The notes under the pieces were generated by a model that was not told the DNA's origin, searched no databases, and saw nothing but the letters and a program-made list of their open reading frames with translations. From positions 163,911 to 227,910 of the forward strand of contig NMRA01000108.1 of NCBI GenBank assembly GCA_002633005.1: 64,000 nt of DNA. The letters run 5' to 3'. How positions within the stretch are numbered: position 1 is the stretch's first letter; each line of letters opens with the position of its first letter. This document shows positions 44,001 through 49,622 of the stretch, one piece after another. This DNA is from Phoronis australis. Its lineage: Eukaryota > Phoronida > Phoronidae. A program made the position numbers and the translations under genes.

Positions 44001-46333
44001 AATGAACTCACATTTGTCATTTTTATAGATTTTGTGCTATTTCTAATTGTGAATTTGAGGTCAGTCGTCAGATTATTATCATTTGCATCCCATATTTGGT
44101 TGAATGGAGTGGATAAGATTTCCATGTATTATTTAAAACATAAACAGTGTGTTGTTCTGCATTACCAGTAAAGCATGTTGACCATTGACTCCTATACACA
44201 TTATTCATGCTGTCACCATTTTAAAACGGAGCCTCCTTTTAGGATTTAAAAACAATGCATTCTGTGCTTAATCACAGCGCAAAGCATGATTTTTTGCATG
44301 CTTCATTACATTTGTCTCTGATACATTTTTGAAACCTACATGTAAAAAGAGGCTCACTTCTAAAATGGTGACAGTTGAAATGAGGTGCATACATGCATAT
44401 TATGTTTAGTTCCAGTGTCAAGGTCACATACCAGCTCAGTCAGTCACTACACTGAAGATGGCGCTAGAGGTTGGTGAATTTCCATTTCTGTGCCTTATTT
44501 GAGTTTCAGTCTGTAAAACTTGAAAACTACATGACTGTCCATATAACAGGAAACATTTGGCTTAAGACTGGTGTACCCAATACGATTTTTTGCCTTAATT
44601 TTTTTAATGTAACAAGTCGTCATTTTCACTCAGTGAGCAGTCATGATATAGTGTTTGGTATAACCGATACTTAGCATTTATCGAAATACAACAATGTTCT
44701 TGTTTTTGTTTGTTTGTTCAGGAGCATCGCATCGTGTCAGCTCTGACGCTCAGTTACTGTGTAAGAGACTAGAGGACAAGCTGGAGTCACTATCGAGAAT
44801 GGGAGGCAACTTGCAGAAGGAAAATAAAGGTACAGGCACCAGAGGACTTTACAAGTCAAATGAATCCTGCTTGCAGGAATTCCTGTCATTACAATCATAC
44901 TGTATATATTATTTTATTATACAATGGGCCTGTATTTCAGAATGTCGTTATGATTGAATACAGGATCCTATACGGTCGTTACCTTTTTATATAGCCATAT
45001 ACATGATTGTATAGCTTTGTGGCTACTTATTTCTGTCATTTCTATCTGGGCCTTCTCATCTGCTGCTGTTTCTTCCAATCCCCTTTCAGGATCTTCATGA
45101 AAGTTGGCAGACATTTATTTATGGAGCTGATGACAGACGATACTGACATTTGGACAGATGTGGCCACCGCTGTGCCCCCTGGTGGCAATTTTATTTTTTT
45201 TACATATGCCTGTTCCCACAGTGTTTTTTTTTCAATTGATGGAATTATGCAGTTTGGCGAAAATAGGTTTCTACTGAGATGATGACAGTTTCCCAATGTT
45301 GAACGCTTTTGATGATTTCTACACTTCCTGTTGGCATATGTGCTCATACTGTTGAGAGCGTGAATGACAATAATTTTCAGACAAATTCGACTACTGTGGC
45401 TTTTTTACTGTGGATCAATATCTAGTGAGTTTCTTGGTGGATCTTCATCAAATTTGGAATGTGTTTCTGTTAAGGAACATAGTTAACATTGGTCTTGGAA
45501 CAAATCCAACTTCCGTGTGGTCCTCTAGTGGAAATTTGCTTTGTGTAGGTCTTGATACCTACTAAGATCCTCAATGGAAGTTCGTGAAATTTGGCACATG
45601 GAGATGGCAGCGCCTGCATCTTTTCAGACAAATTTGCTCTTCATTACTGGCTCATTTGCATTTTTTAGTGTCTGTGTGTAGTGTTGTTGGCTGCCTCCCA
45701 AACTTCCTGAAGAATCGTGACGGAAGTTAGAAGTGTTTCTATTGACAAGGTCATAGATGACTTGCTATGCGCCCCCTAGAGGCTGTTTGCTAGTATTACT
45801 TCTCTAATGGGAATGTTAAAATCAATGCGATGCTAATGGTGGATGCATATCAATGACCTGTATTTTTCTGTATGGATTGTTTTGCCTCTAGAAATGTGTT
45901 CGCCATTTCAAACTTAACATCTTAACTGTTTTACTTTCTGTTATTTTCATGAAATGGTTTTTAGCTAACTGTTATTCTGTTAATATGACAGTACTTGTCC
46001 CGGATGATTGGCTGAAACACTGAAAGAAATGGAGTGTTGTCATAACCTCATGGCCTTACATTTGCCGGATGTGTGAAGGTTGCATTTTTTAAAATATTCC
46101 CAAATTTTACATCAGTTTTCCCCACAAATCCCACAATTTCTGTTAACCTTGACCTCAAGCATCATCATCTCATCCCTTGTCAACGGCATTGTCACACTGA
46201 AACCTCTATCTTTGTTTTAGAAATGGCTGATCTCATCAAAGAGCAAGGTTCGCGACTACGTAAGGTTCGAGAGTCTGGTAGGCACAGCCACAGACAACAT
46301 CGACAGCGTTCGTCATCTGCAAAGAGATCATAG
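13881..46333 (+). CDS. CCDC158: Coiled-coil domain-containing protein 158 orthologue, 24 coding exons
   Basis: Twenty-four exons, listed separately, splice with matching phases into 3,711 bases: 1,236 residues and a stop. Residues 1-177 are Ser/Thr-rich and low-complexity. About 178-965 is almost continuous coiled coil, and about 966-1163 is a Ser-rich linker. From 1164 a last short coiled coil (KRLEDKLESL, QKENKEMADLIKEQG) leads to a basic His/Arg/Ser tail. Segments match human CCDC158, as I remember it, in order and spacing: KKLQNTL, the ISQHQER to HEKQLEA join, QVAMLQ, AMKVADKMQK with SKRAEVDSLQ and WLEE, LRAMLNEVKEL, and the C-terminal coil. The human protein is about 1,110 residues. The family is poorly characterised; a structural role in cilia or sperm is inference. 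The ATG at 13881 is the first in-frame Met after a good acceptor; 5' UTR exons were not identified. Confidence 0.85.
16120..16363. mobile_element. MITE with CAGGGCTTGGAAT termini
   Basis: Left end CAGGGCTTGGAATT and right end ATTCCAAGCCCTG are inverted repeats 244 bases apart. The CAGGG start resembles hAT-type ends, but I cannot find a clean 8-base target duplication. No coding capacity. Confidence 0.55.
16503..16550. repeat. (TTTG)n microsatellite
   Basis: About eleven TTTG units with one interruption. The short ORF through it is an artefact of the repeat. Confidence 0.9.
16934..16977 (+). CDS. CCDC158: CCDC158 coding exon 2 (to residue 86)
   Basis: Acceptor GTTCTTACAG, donor GGAG/GTAAGT. 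Phase 1 in, phase 0 out, 44 bases. It encodes SVLGSGSFISGEME. Small and low-complexity; accepted because both neighbours fit its phases. Confidence 0.65.
17369..17620. mobile_element. Dispersed CAGTGGCGGAT-type repeat, copy 1
   Basis: It begins CAGTGGCGGATTTGGGTGGG and ends AACTCAAAATCCTGGATCC. Similar blocks in the same relative order lie in opposite orientation at 63147-63313: poly-C, CC(C)AGAT-CCATTT and AACTCAAAATCCTGGATCCA. CAGTGGCGGATCC ends are typical of a widespread hAT-like MITE class. One undetermined base lies next to the C run. Confidence 0.6.
19383..19471 (+). CDS. CCDC158: CCDC158 coding exon 3 (to residue 115)
   Basis: Acceptor TTATTTTCAG, donor TCAG/GTAACA. Phase 0 in, phase 2 out. 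It encodes VSPEAAPLSSSSLGALAD and SETKTIDQL. Confidence 0.7.
20306..20491 (+). CDS. CCDC158: CCDC158 coding exon 4 (to residue 177)
   Basis: Acceptor TTCATTCTAG, donor CACA/GTATGT. Phase 2 in, phase 2 out, 186 bases. It encodes IQLENQKRDTEHLHKKL, then a Ser/Arg-rich stretch ending NYSYLS. Confidence 0.75.
20646..21213. mobile_element. MITE with AGGGCTGTTC termini
   Basis: Left end TTAAGGGCTGTTCC and right end GAACAGCCCTAATA form inverted repeats about 565 bases apart. Subterminal GGGAGG and CTCCCA blocks are also inverted. Flanking TTA/TAA is compatible with a three-base target site. No transposase seen. It lies in intron 4. Confidence 0.45.
22738..22807 (+). CDS. CCDC158: CCDC158 coding exon 5 (to residue 201)
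   Basis: Acceptor ATATTTTTAG, donor TCAG/GTATTG. Phase 2 in, phase 0 out. It encodes SHLERALQQSQETVQDLRRR, which resembles the first coiled-coil segment of vertebrate CCDC158. Confidence 0.85.
22837..23080. mobile_element. Intronic hairpin element with arms of about 105 bases
   Basis: Arms about 22840-22954 and 22967-23075 are inverted copies around CTGACCTAGCGA. Matching landmarks are GATTAAATGCATG with CATGCATTTAATC, CATTGTTGACAGTC with GACTGTCAACAATG, and TACTCTCAACTGA with TCAGTTGAGAGTA. It starts about 30 bases into intron 5. The high arm identity suggests a young element or inverted duplication. Confidence 0.8.
23059..23120. repeat. 21-base tandem repeat, three copies
   Basis: AATCAGTTCAGGTATTGTAA is the start of a 21-base unit repeated three times without visible change. 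It abuts and partly overlaps the right arm of the hairpin. Confidence 0.9.
23606..23715 (+). CDS. CCDC158: CCDC158 coding exon 6 (to residue 237)
   Basis: Acceptor TTCCAATCAG, donor TGAG/GTATGT. Phase 0 in, phase 2 out. It encodes NEECENHQRQYKNTVEELKG and the RDSLMEMR end, coiled coil with clear heptads. Confidence 0.85.
24542..24669 (+). CDS. N-terminus of an acidic transposon-borne protein, cut by the gap
   Basis: From ATG at 24542 the reading has Asp/Ser-rich DPYHSDSSVSDGDLVHSSGD and then YMFEPE, where the assembly gap begins. An acidic leader followed by a Y-x-FEP motif is what I remember from invertebrate proteins related to the P2X7 receptor cytoplasmic domain, some of them linked to transposons. 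That assignment is tentative. It points toward the minus-strand THAP gene. Confidence 0.45.
24670..24906. other. Assembly gap (run of N)
   Basis: All 237 bases are undetermined. It lies in the middle of the transposon, consistent with collapse of a repeated sequence during assembly. Confidence 0.99.
24907..25216 (-). pseudogene. THAP-domain N-terminus of the Kolobok-like transposon
   Basis: Minus-strand reading from 25216 into the gap. It shows AAYWAGCSNY, then HRFPMDD, RRTWLVRVKN, Tyr-Lys-Ala and RVCGKHFLPSDY. This is a THAP domain in order: second Cys, HRFP, Trp, then C-x2-H. The first zinc Cys, expected as YCAGC, is Trp here (TGG codon). No Met lies at the usual position just before it. 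Both suggest decay, though a sequencing error in one base could explain the Trp. The C-terminal half, including any catalytic residues, is hidden or lost in the gap. Confidence 0.7.
25754..25844 (+). CDS. CCDC158: CCDC158 coding exon 7 (to residue 268)
   Basis: Acceptor CAACAAACAG, donor GCAG/GTGGGT. Phase 2 in, phase 0 out. It encodes QKEATCQDALVKKLQNTLQQ. This closely parallels the vertebrate segment with LRNQLQNTV and is one of the strongest family matches. Confidence 0.9.
25859..26045. repeat. Degenerate tandem repeat, about 69-base period, nearly three copies
   Basis: Units share GGTT-x-GG-A, GTGAC(T/C)-GG and ATA-T(A/C)-T(C/T)TGGCCTAT blocks. The CCAGTGACTGG, GTGACCAG and TTGACCAG positions are near 25877, 25943 and 26012. 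It begins just after the exon 7 donor. Confidence 0.75.
26496..26732 (+). CDS. CCDC158: CCDC158 coding exon 8 (to residue 347)
   Basis: Acceptor TGCTTTGTAG, donor CCAG/GTAAGC. Phase 0 in, phase 0 out, 237 bases. It encodes INDLNSRLEGQQQEM, QLRTVLTDVERRRGRAFYD and MLLHTLEKMIQEYEDE. Base composition is clearly more GC-rich than the introns. Confidence 0.9.
26738..26812. repeat. (CA)n microsatellite next to a splice donor
   Basis: CA repeats with CG interruptions start about six bases after the exon 8 donor. CA runs at this position can modulate splicing through hnRNP L in vertebrates; whether that applies here is inference. Confidence 0.9.
28451..28634. repeat. 15-base minisatellite GGTTCAAGGTTAGGT, about 12 copies
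   Basis: The unit GGTTCAAGGTTAGGT repeats about twelve times with a few single-base variants. Because the period is divisible by three it stays open in several frames and gives artefact peptides such as repeated FKVRW. It contains TTAGG-like cores. It lies inside CCDC158 intron 8. Confidence 0.95.
28640..30378 (+). other. 3' part of CCDC158 intron 8, nothing recognised
   Basis: AT-rich intron sequence with no exon-like or repeat structure that I could find. Confidence 0.5.
30379..30455 (+). CDS. CCDC158: CCDC158 coding exon 9 (to residue 372)
   Basis: Acceptor TTTTCTTTAG, donor AGAG/GTAAAA. Phase 0 in, phase 2 out. It encodes LESDLEEVKKSSSTRNQDL and ISQHQER. The junction with exon 10 matches the vertebrate LLQQHQDR region. 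Confidence 0.88.
30461..30710. repeat. Recent tandem duplication of about 125 bases
   Basis: The block starting ATGCTTGTAAATATACTGTA at 30461 recurs at 30586 almost unchanged, differing mainly in T-run lengths. Each copy contains an acceptor-like TCTTTCTTTAG followed by AGGAAGAAAGG. The duplication begins six bases downstream of the exon 9 donor. Confidence 0.92.
31105..31176 (+). tRNA. tRNA-Cys (GCA), copy 1
   Basis: 72 bases fold as a standard cloverleaf: acceptor GGGGATA with TGTCCCC, D arm GCTC/GAGC, anticodon loop CTGCAGA giving anticodon GCA, variable AGGTC, T arm CCTGG/CCGGG with loop TTCAAAT. A and B boxes are intact, and a run of seven T follows about eight bases downstream as a Pol III terminator. 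It lies inside CCDC158 intron 9 on the same strand. Copy 2 has the same tRNA sequence, with unrelated flanks. Confidence 0.93.
31577..31648 (+). tRNA. tRNA-Cys (GCA), copy 2
   Basis: Same 72 bases as the gene 472 bases upstream, with full cloverleaf and anticodon GCA. A TTTT terminator follows shortly after. Identity of the tRNA with unrelated flanks suggests maintenance by selection or gene conversion. Confidence 0.93.
31650..33000 (+). other. Remainder of CCDC158 intron 9, nothing recognised
   Basis: AT-rich sequence without exon-like segments, ending in the acceptor CATCTTAAG. Confidence 0.5.
33001..33111 (+). CDS. CCDC158: CCDC158 coding exon 10 (to residue 409)
   Basis: Acceptor CCATCTTAAG, donor TACA/GTAAGT. 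Phase 2 in, phase 2 out. It encodes LQSVADEHEKQLEAAAERA and GLQSQVAML. Order and spacing follow vertebrate CCDC158 closely. The AAG acceptor is less usual than CAG/TAG. Confidence 0.88.
33689..33803 (+). CDS. CCDC158: CCDC158 coding exon 11 (to residue 448)
   Basis: Acceptor AATTCCAG, donor CAAG/GTGAGT. Phase 2 in, phase 0 out. It encodes DQLANLEKIKDEEIKVLETK and AEKDRQGWRDK. Confidence 0.85.
34099..34218 (+). CDS. CCDC158: CCDC158 coding exon 12 (to residue 488)
   Basis: Acceptor TATTTTACAG, donor CGAG/GTATGT. Phase 0 in and out, 40 codons. It encodes LDQVQRELTEMRSERDEA and WETRVAHYE. Confidence 0.87.
34496..35492 (+). CDS. CCDC158: CCDC158 coding exon 13, the large coiled-coil exon (to residue 820)
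   Basis: Acceptor TCTGTTGTAG, donor AAAG/GTAAGT. Phase 0 in, phase 1 out. 332 codons of uninterrupted coiled coil rich in Glu, Lys, Leu and Arg (for example SIERLENELEYERTEQRRL, ELQKACDDRDYYLRTLDE, LLNEVKEKTDEVDGVTRERD). The 3' half uses more G at third positions than the 5' half. Antisense ORFs over this exon are shadows. Confidence 0.93.
36006..36071 (+). CDS. CCDC158: CCDC158 coding exon 14 (to residue 842)
   Basis: Acceptor TTTCTTTGCAG, donor AAAG/GTAGCC. Phase 1 in, phase 1 out. It encodes DTEHDLRLARKAIKSRESVD, aligning with the vertebrate segment just before the AMKVA motif. Confidence 0.85.
36207..36622. mobile_element. MITE-like inverted repeat in intron 14
   Basis: Left end TGCTGTTTACACTAACCTTC followed by AAAAGTTGAC. 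Right end, read inverted, TCCTGTTTAGACATCAACTT. About 35 bases pair imperfectly. Internal CTGACAT and GTTTACAC motifs also recur in inverted form. No ORF. Confidence 0.5.
37760..37872 (+). CDS. CCDC158: CCDC158 coding exon 15 (to residue 880)
   Basis: Acceptor GTTTCTCCAG, donor AAGG/GTGCGT. Phase 1 in, phase 0 out. It encodes AMKVADKMQKDLTSKRAEVD, then SLQTKVSWLEE. This is the best single match to vertebrate CCDC158 and the chief evidence for orthology. Confidence 0.93.
38126..38390. mobile_element. Possible MITE with internally inverted segments
   Basis: The segment from GGGGCCTATTCCAAGAACTG to CCCTGGCCTG has partly inverted halves (AAGATTTGTCT forms on both strands, CTTGAGTTC and GACTTGAG). 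The termini are only weakly inverted. An old element is likely but its boundaries are uncertain. Confidence 0.3.
38624..38782 (+). CDS. CCDC158: CCDC158 coding exon 16 (to residue 933)
   Basis: Acceptor CGTTGGCAG, donor AAAG/GTAGTG. Phase 0 in and out. It encodes DVRALKADNERLSSALQEVK, QVLEEYISRNKDL and the KIVRLETALEK end, parallel to the vertebrate KVTNMEVALDK segment. Confidence 0.92.
39982..40105. repeat. Three-copy tandem repeat, 39-46 base spacing
   Basis: TTGCCTGTGGTATACAATTG and CAATCATGTTT recur near 39982, 40034 and 40069 with small changes. It lies in intron 16 and accounts for the repeated VVYDCNHVF-like readings. Confidence 0.75.
40588..40680 (+). CDS. CCDC158: CCDC158 coding exon 17 (to residue 964)
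   Basis: Acceptor ACCCACAG, donor CAAG/GTTAGA. Phase 0 in and out. It encodes AAVKHAASQDQLEIKQQEIA, then QLKLKHQLELK, matching the vertebrate LKLQHTLDIKEL segment. Confidence 0.9.
40733..40898 (+). pseudogene. Two decayed copies of the exon 17 end in intron 17
   Basis: CACAGTTGACACTAAAGCAC then CAATTAGAAGTCAAG at about 40740-40782, and CACAATTGGAACTGAAATGC then TTATTAGAAG at about 40850-40880. Both repeat the last 45 or so bases of exon 17 and some intron after it, at about 100-base spacing. The first keeps the CAAG/GT junction and an open frame in phase 0. The second has lost it. Confidence 0.75.
40964..41036 (+). repeat. tRNA-like relic (tRNA pseudogene or SINE head)
   Basis: TAGTTCAGTGGTAAGGGC resembles an A box and D arm, and GTGGTTCGATTA a B box, with about 40 bases between. 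Stems do not pair well. No poly-A or SINE tail is obvious. Confidence 0.5.
41451..41576 (+). CDS. CCDC158: CCDC158 coding exon 18 (to residue 1006)
   Basis: Acceptor GTGTTGCAG, donor CGGG/GTCAGT. Phase 0 in and out. It encodes EFERTNQMAAARNLPSEP and SIDEVPVSQKPVG. The donor has C at position +3, weaker than the others; both neighbours need phase 0, which supports it. Confidence 0.78.
42875..43029 (+). CDS. CCDC158: CCDC158 coding exon 19 (to residue 1057)
   Basis: Acceptor CATGCGACAG, donor ATAG/GTAGGT. Phase 0 in, phase 2 out. It encodes VVGEELRAMLNEVKELIVGQ, matching the vertebrate LLQELRSVINEE segment, then a Ser/Arg-rich run. Confidence 0.87.
43244..43341 (+). CDS. CCDC158: CCDC158 coding exon 20 (to residue 1090)
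   Basis: Acceptor TTTTTTGTAG, donor CAAG/GTGAGA. Phase 2 in, phase 1 out. It encodes SSKLASENLSEPEVDRPSRL and a basic end KGKSRKHKQ. Confidence 0.82.
43687..43845 (+). CDS. CCDC158: CCDC158 coding exon 21 (to residue 1143)
   Basis: Acceptor TTCCCTGTAG, donor AGTG/GTTAGA. Phase 1 in and out. It encodes a Pro/Ser/Thr linker with VEDLLSNNSARSSES. Disordered by composition. Confidence 0.78.
44410..44469 (+). CDS. CCDC158: CCDC158 coding exon 22, small cassette-like exon (to residue 1163)
   Basis: Acceptor TTATGTTTAG, donor AGAG/GTTGGT. Exactly 60 bases, phase 1 in and out. It encodes PVSRSHTSSVSHYTEDGAR. It fits the frame whether used or skipped, so it could be an alternative exon. Its reality rests on splice sites and Ser-rich content alone. 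Confidence 0.55.
44722..44829 (+). CDS. CCDC158: CCDC158 coding exon 23 (to residue 1199)
   Basis: Acceptor TTTGTTCAG, donor AAAG/GTACAG. Phase 1 in and out, 108 bases. It encodes LLCKRLEDKLESLSRMGGNL and QKENK, matching the vertebrate C-terminal coil with KLQNRLESL. Confidence 0.9.
45060..45900. repeat. Degenerate multi-copy repeat in intron 23
   Basis: Two motif classes recur. One is CTTCATGAAAGTTGG-like (about 45093, 45441, 45575). The other is CCCCCTGGTGGCAATTT-like (about 45174, 45519, and 45769 as CCCCCTAGAGGC). The spacing suggests two to three diverged units of roughly 250-350 bases, an old tandem or transposon relic. Confidence 0.5.
46221..46333 (+). CDS. CCDC158: CCDC158 terminal coding exon 24 (to residue 1236)
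   Basis: Acceptor TTTGTTTTAG, phase 1 in, TAG at 46331-46333. It encodes MADLIKEQGSRLRKVRESG and a basic RHSHRQHRQRSSSAKRS tail. It corresponds to the vertebrate end MIRNQEKRIQKVKDQ. Confidence 0.9.
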
Positions 46334-47016
46334 TCATGGTTACATACTTCACAGGGTTTAGTGTGCAAATACTCATTTGTCTATGGAGCAATGCTTTAAC
46401 TTGAAAACGTCTTCCAGAACAAGAAATTTTATTTCACTGCCATCCAATTTGAATTGATTCCGTAGAAAATTGAATCTAGAACTGTACATCAGCTGGTGTT
46501 TACAATGAGGTTACACTCACTCTGTATTGGAATTTTAAGTCTCTTAGAAGTGGTCCATTTATTGGTGACCTATGTCTTCTTTACTGCCAGTTGATGTCCA
46601 GTGTTAGATTTCGTCAGCAGTTGTTTTAACATTCAGCCTTTAGTAACTGTGATGTACGCTTATGTTTTACTACATTTTACTTTGATATTATAGTGGAATT
46701 AGTTTGTTACTTATCATAGATTACGGTCAATGACAATGTTATTGTTAAAAATCTGTTTTACACGGTCTATTTATTTCAACTCAATGTTGTCTGATTGATA
46801 TTGTCTTTTTTTCTACGATGATTTTTTTGTAAATTTATTTTACTGTGTCCTTAACGAGAGCATTCCTAAGTTAAATGTAAATGTAAATAATCATTCACCT
46901 CGTGTTTATTGTTTTAGTAATACTTTACTAGGGATACCTGAATACATGCTGCTGAAGCCTGTTAGTGTTGCACATAGTATTGACATTTTTGTAAGCCAAT
47001 TCATCCACTATAGCAC

Positions 47017-47022
47017 AATAAA
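47017..47022 (+). terminator. Candidate CCDC158 polyadenylation signal
   Basis: AATAAA about 690 bases after the stop, the first clear one on this strand that I noticed. An upstream minor signal cannot be excluded. Confidence 0.4.
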
Positions 47023-47384
47023 TTTTGTCATAAAATTGCTAAGTTTTATTCGTTCTGTTTATCACACTTCTCTGCACTCTGGGACATCGTTCCTTATTTC
47101 GACATGCACTTCAGAGCATGTCAACCAGCCAACAAAGTTCGGATCTGCTAGAATATCTCAATTTTTCTGTTTAATATTGTCCATCTTGTCCTACTCTCTG
47201 TCACAGCCATTTCTAGAGGAGGGTGGGACTGTGGGAGGATCTTTAGTATGAGCACACCCCCAAGAAACTGCTTTCTCGTTATATCCAGGTTTTCATTCAC
47301 TCCCTTGCATACTTTCCCTATTAAAACCGAGTTTAGAGGAGTAGGAGACACTTTCGTGCAATGCTCGATTGTCCAACAGGCGTG

Positions 47385-47455
47385 AAAACCAGGATTCAGA
47401 CCTGGCCTCCCCAACTTGAATCTGGAAATCAGACTACTGAGCCACACTGTCGCCT
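47385..47455 (-). repeat. Weak tRNA-like (SINE head) relic
   Basis: Minus-strand reading places GTTTGAATCC-like and TGGCTCAGTAGT-like boxes at Pol III promoter spacing. Degenerate; no tail identified. Confidence 0.3.
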
Positions 47456-48305
47456 GTGAAAGGATGATGATGTTGGACATACCGAAGTATGTGTGTTGGC
47501 TTGGTTGAGTATGCTTTTGTTTGGACGTATGTCGTGAACTTGGAATTTTGGAATGAGCTGGAAAAGTATTACAGTGAATATTTTTTGTTTCATTTCACAC
47601 AGTGTTATCTGCATTGTGTCGCGTAACGTGAGCTTGCAGGGAATGCGTCGATTTAGTATGTTCTTGTTGCAATTGCCGCAAGCCATAAGGGCATTTCTCA
47701 GTGGAAGCAATGAGTTCGTTATAGTTCATTGGTGGAAGGAGACGTCATTTATGCATTTTTTACATGTTTTTCCTCGTGTGATCAGGTATCACATTCCAGG
47801 TCCCGGCATCTCTCGACTCGCGGCCATTTTGTCTGCACCTGAGAAGTCCTCGTGGGCTGGTTTATACTTTACGTTTAATGTTGTAGACGAACGAATAAAG
47901 ACGTCCACTGAACCCATTTTACTTTTACTCGAGCGCGATATCATCCAACTGAAGGAGACGCTTAAGAGACCACTGTGTGTGGGTTGTACTGTTTCGTCAT
48001 AATTGTGTCAGAAGTGTCCGATGTCCAGCCTCAACGTTTCAAAGCTTTATTCCTCCCTGTTTAGCCAGCCAAAATCGAGAAACGAATTGGACCTTTTACT
48101 CTGACTCTTAGAACCGTTGTTGTAATATTCCTTACCGTGATAGGGCTTCTTTTTCCTTTACCATCTAAATTTCTAAAGTCACAGGCAATGCGCACCATGC
48201 GCCATCTTTTGATTTCCAGGAAAAGCTAACGCCGCCAATAATCTCTTAAGGTGCTTAAAACTGCCATTTCCCTTGTTTTGACAAGTGACGTTAAACATTC
48301 TTTTA

Positions 48306-48880
48306 TAGCCTTGCATGTCACAACACTAAGTCCCAAAAACAAGAAAATAGAAGAAAAGCGGCGACTTTAATTGAAAATTTCGTAGCTCCACAGACATGGG
48401 TGTGGCGTAGGTGTGACGTGCCTGAAAAATGCGGTTTGGCTATCGTACGCAGAGGTGGTTCATAGGCAAGAACAAGAGATGAGTCTCGACTACTTGACGA
48501 CTGCAAACGTTACATGACGATGACAGCTTACAATGCAGAAAAACAACTGCTATTGCTACTAATAGTCCTCATAAAACTACTACATAAAAACAAGTGAAAG
48601 TGATATACAGTGTATATAGAGACTAGAGAAAGACGAATTAATCAATCAAATAAGATGAACAAATAAAGGATGCAGTATTCTGACAAACAAACAGATCTAG
48701 GAATGGGAAGTATTACTCATCCTCTACTCTAAGACAGTGTTGATCAACAACAGCAGAAAGTTATGTAATATGTTGACTAAACTAAATGATGCAAAAACAC
48801 AACAACACATTCTGTGACAGTAGGAACTTAATCAGCGCCAGCAAGTGTGTCACGACCACCAACACGTGATTATCTTGTAC
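48306..48880 (+). repeat. Dispersed repeat related to 59152-59320, split in this copy
   Basis: 48306-48415 (CATGTCACAAC, AAGCGGCGACTTTAAT, GACATGGGTGTG) matches 59156-59260. 48835-48880 (AGTGTGTCACGACCACCAAC) matches 59268-59315. About 420 bases separate the two parts here but almost none in the other copy, as if this one had received an insertion. Confidence 0.55.
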
Positions 48881-49372
48881 CCCAGAGTATTTTGTCATTG
48901 CTGCGCATATACAAAGTCCCGCGGGAAAGTGAAATGAGCTACAAAATACTGAGGCACTTTCAAACTTCCCTGGTGATATGCTTGTAATTCTAAAGTACAC
49001 ACATTTGCATGACTAGAGACTTATCAATGGAGAATAAAACTGTTTATTTTAATTTAATTGTTATATTTTCCAAAGTGGTTTTGTCAGCCTTTTTTCATCT
49101 GATCAATGTCATAACTACAGTACAAGACAAAAGTAACAGATAAAATACCGTTTGGCGGTCATGACAACTAATTTTTGTAACTGCAAAAATACGGGTAATA
49201 ATAATTTGGGCGGCAAAATTCTATGTAATTACAAAATGGCTTAACCGCCTTTCTAACTTTTTGTGTGGATTCCGCTTCATCCTCGGTCATCAGGGAAAAC
49301 TGCTCTGATGCTGATTTCGGCTTCCATCCAGCCGTCATGACGGGGAATGCCGAGTCATTTTGTCCGACTACT

Positions 49373-49466
49373 TTCGGTTAGTACTGTATCATCATCTGAC
49401 GACAAACTGATATAGCGTTTTCGGTTAGTACTGTATCATCATCAGATGACAAACTTATATAGCGCT
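49373..49466. repeat. 47-base tandem duplication upstream of the receptor gene
   Basis: TTCGGTTAGTACTGTATCAT and the following CATC-GA-GACAAACT-ATATAGCG block occur twice in direct succession, with few differences. It ends about 155 bases before the receptor ATG, so it lies in the likely promoter. Confidence 0.85.
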
Positions 49467-49622
49467 TCATCCATTCAATTTAAATAACGAACTTCTTACG
49501 CAACCACCTGCTAACTGCCTTTGTCTCGTTGTGCTTTAATAATTAAAGTAAAAAATGGGGATGTATAAGAATCGTGCACATTGGAACGTTTGCAATCATT
49601 CGTGTGTGCCGTCAGCTAAAGC

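Larger units (their letters stand above)
47040..49372. other. Intergenic, no gene recognised
   Basis: Contains a tRNA-like relic near 47385-47455 and a dispersed repeat at 48306-48880. The 149-codon ORF at 47553-48002 has neither a recognisable domain nor flanking splice logic, so I do not call it. Confidence 0.45.

Noticed and set aside
47553-48002. 149-codon ORF in the intergenic region
   Set aside because: No domain, no codon or composition signal above background, and overlapped by an equally long antisense frame.
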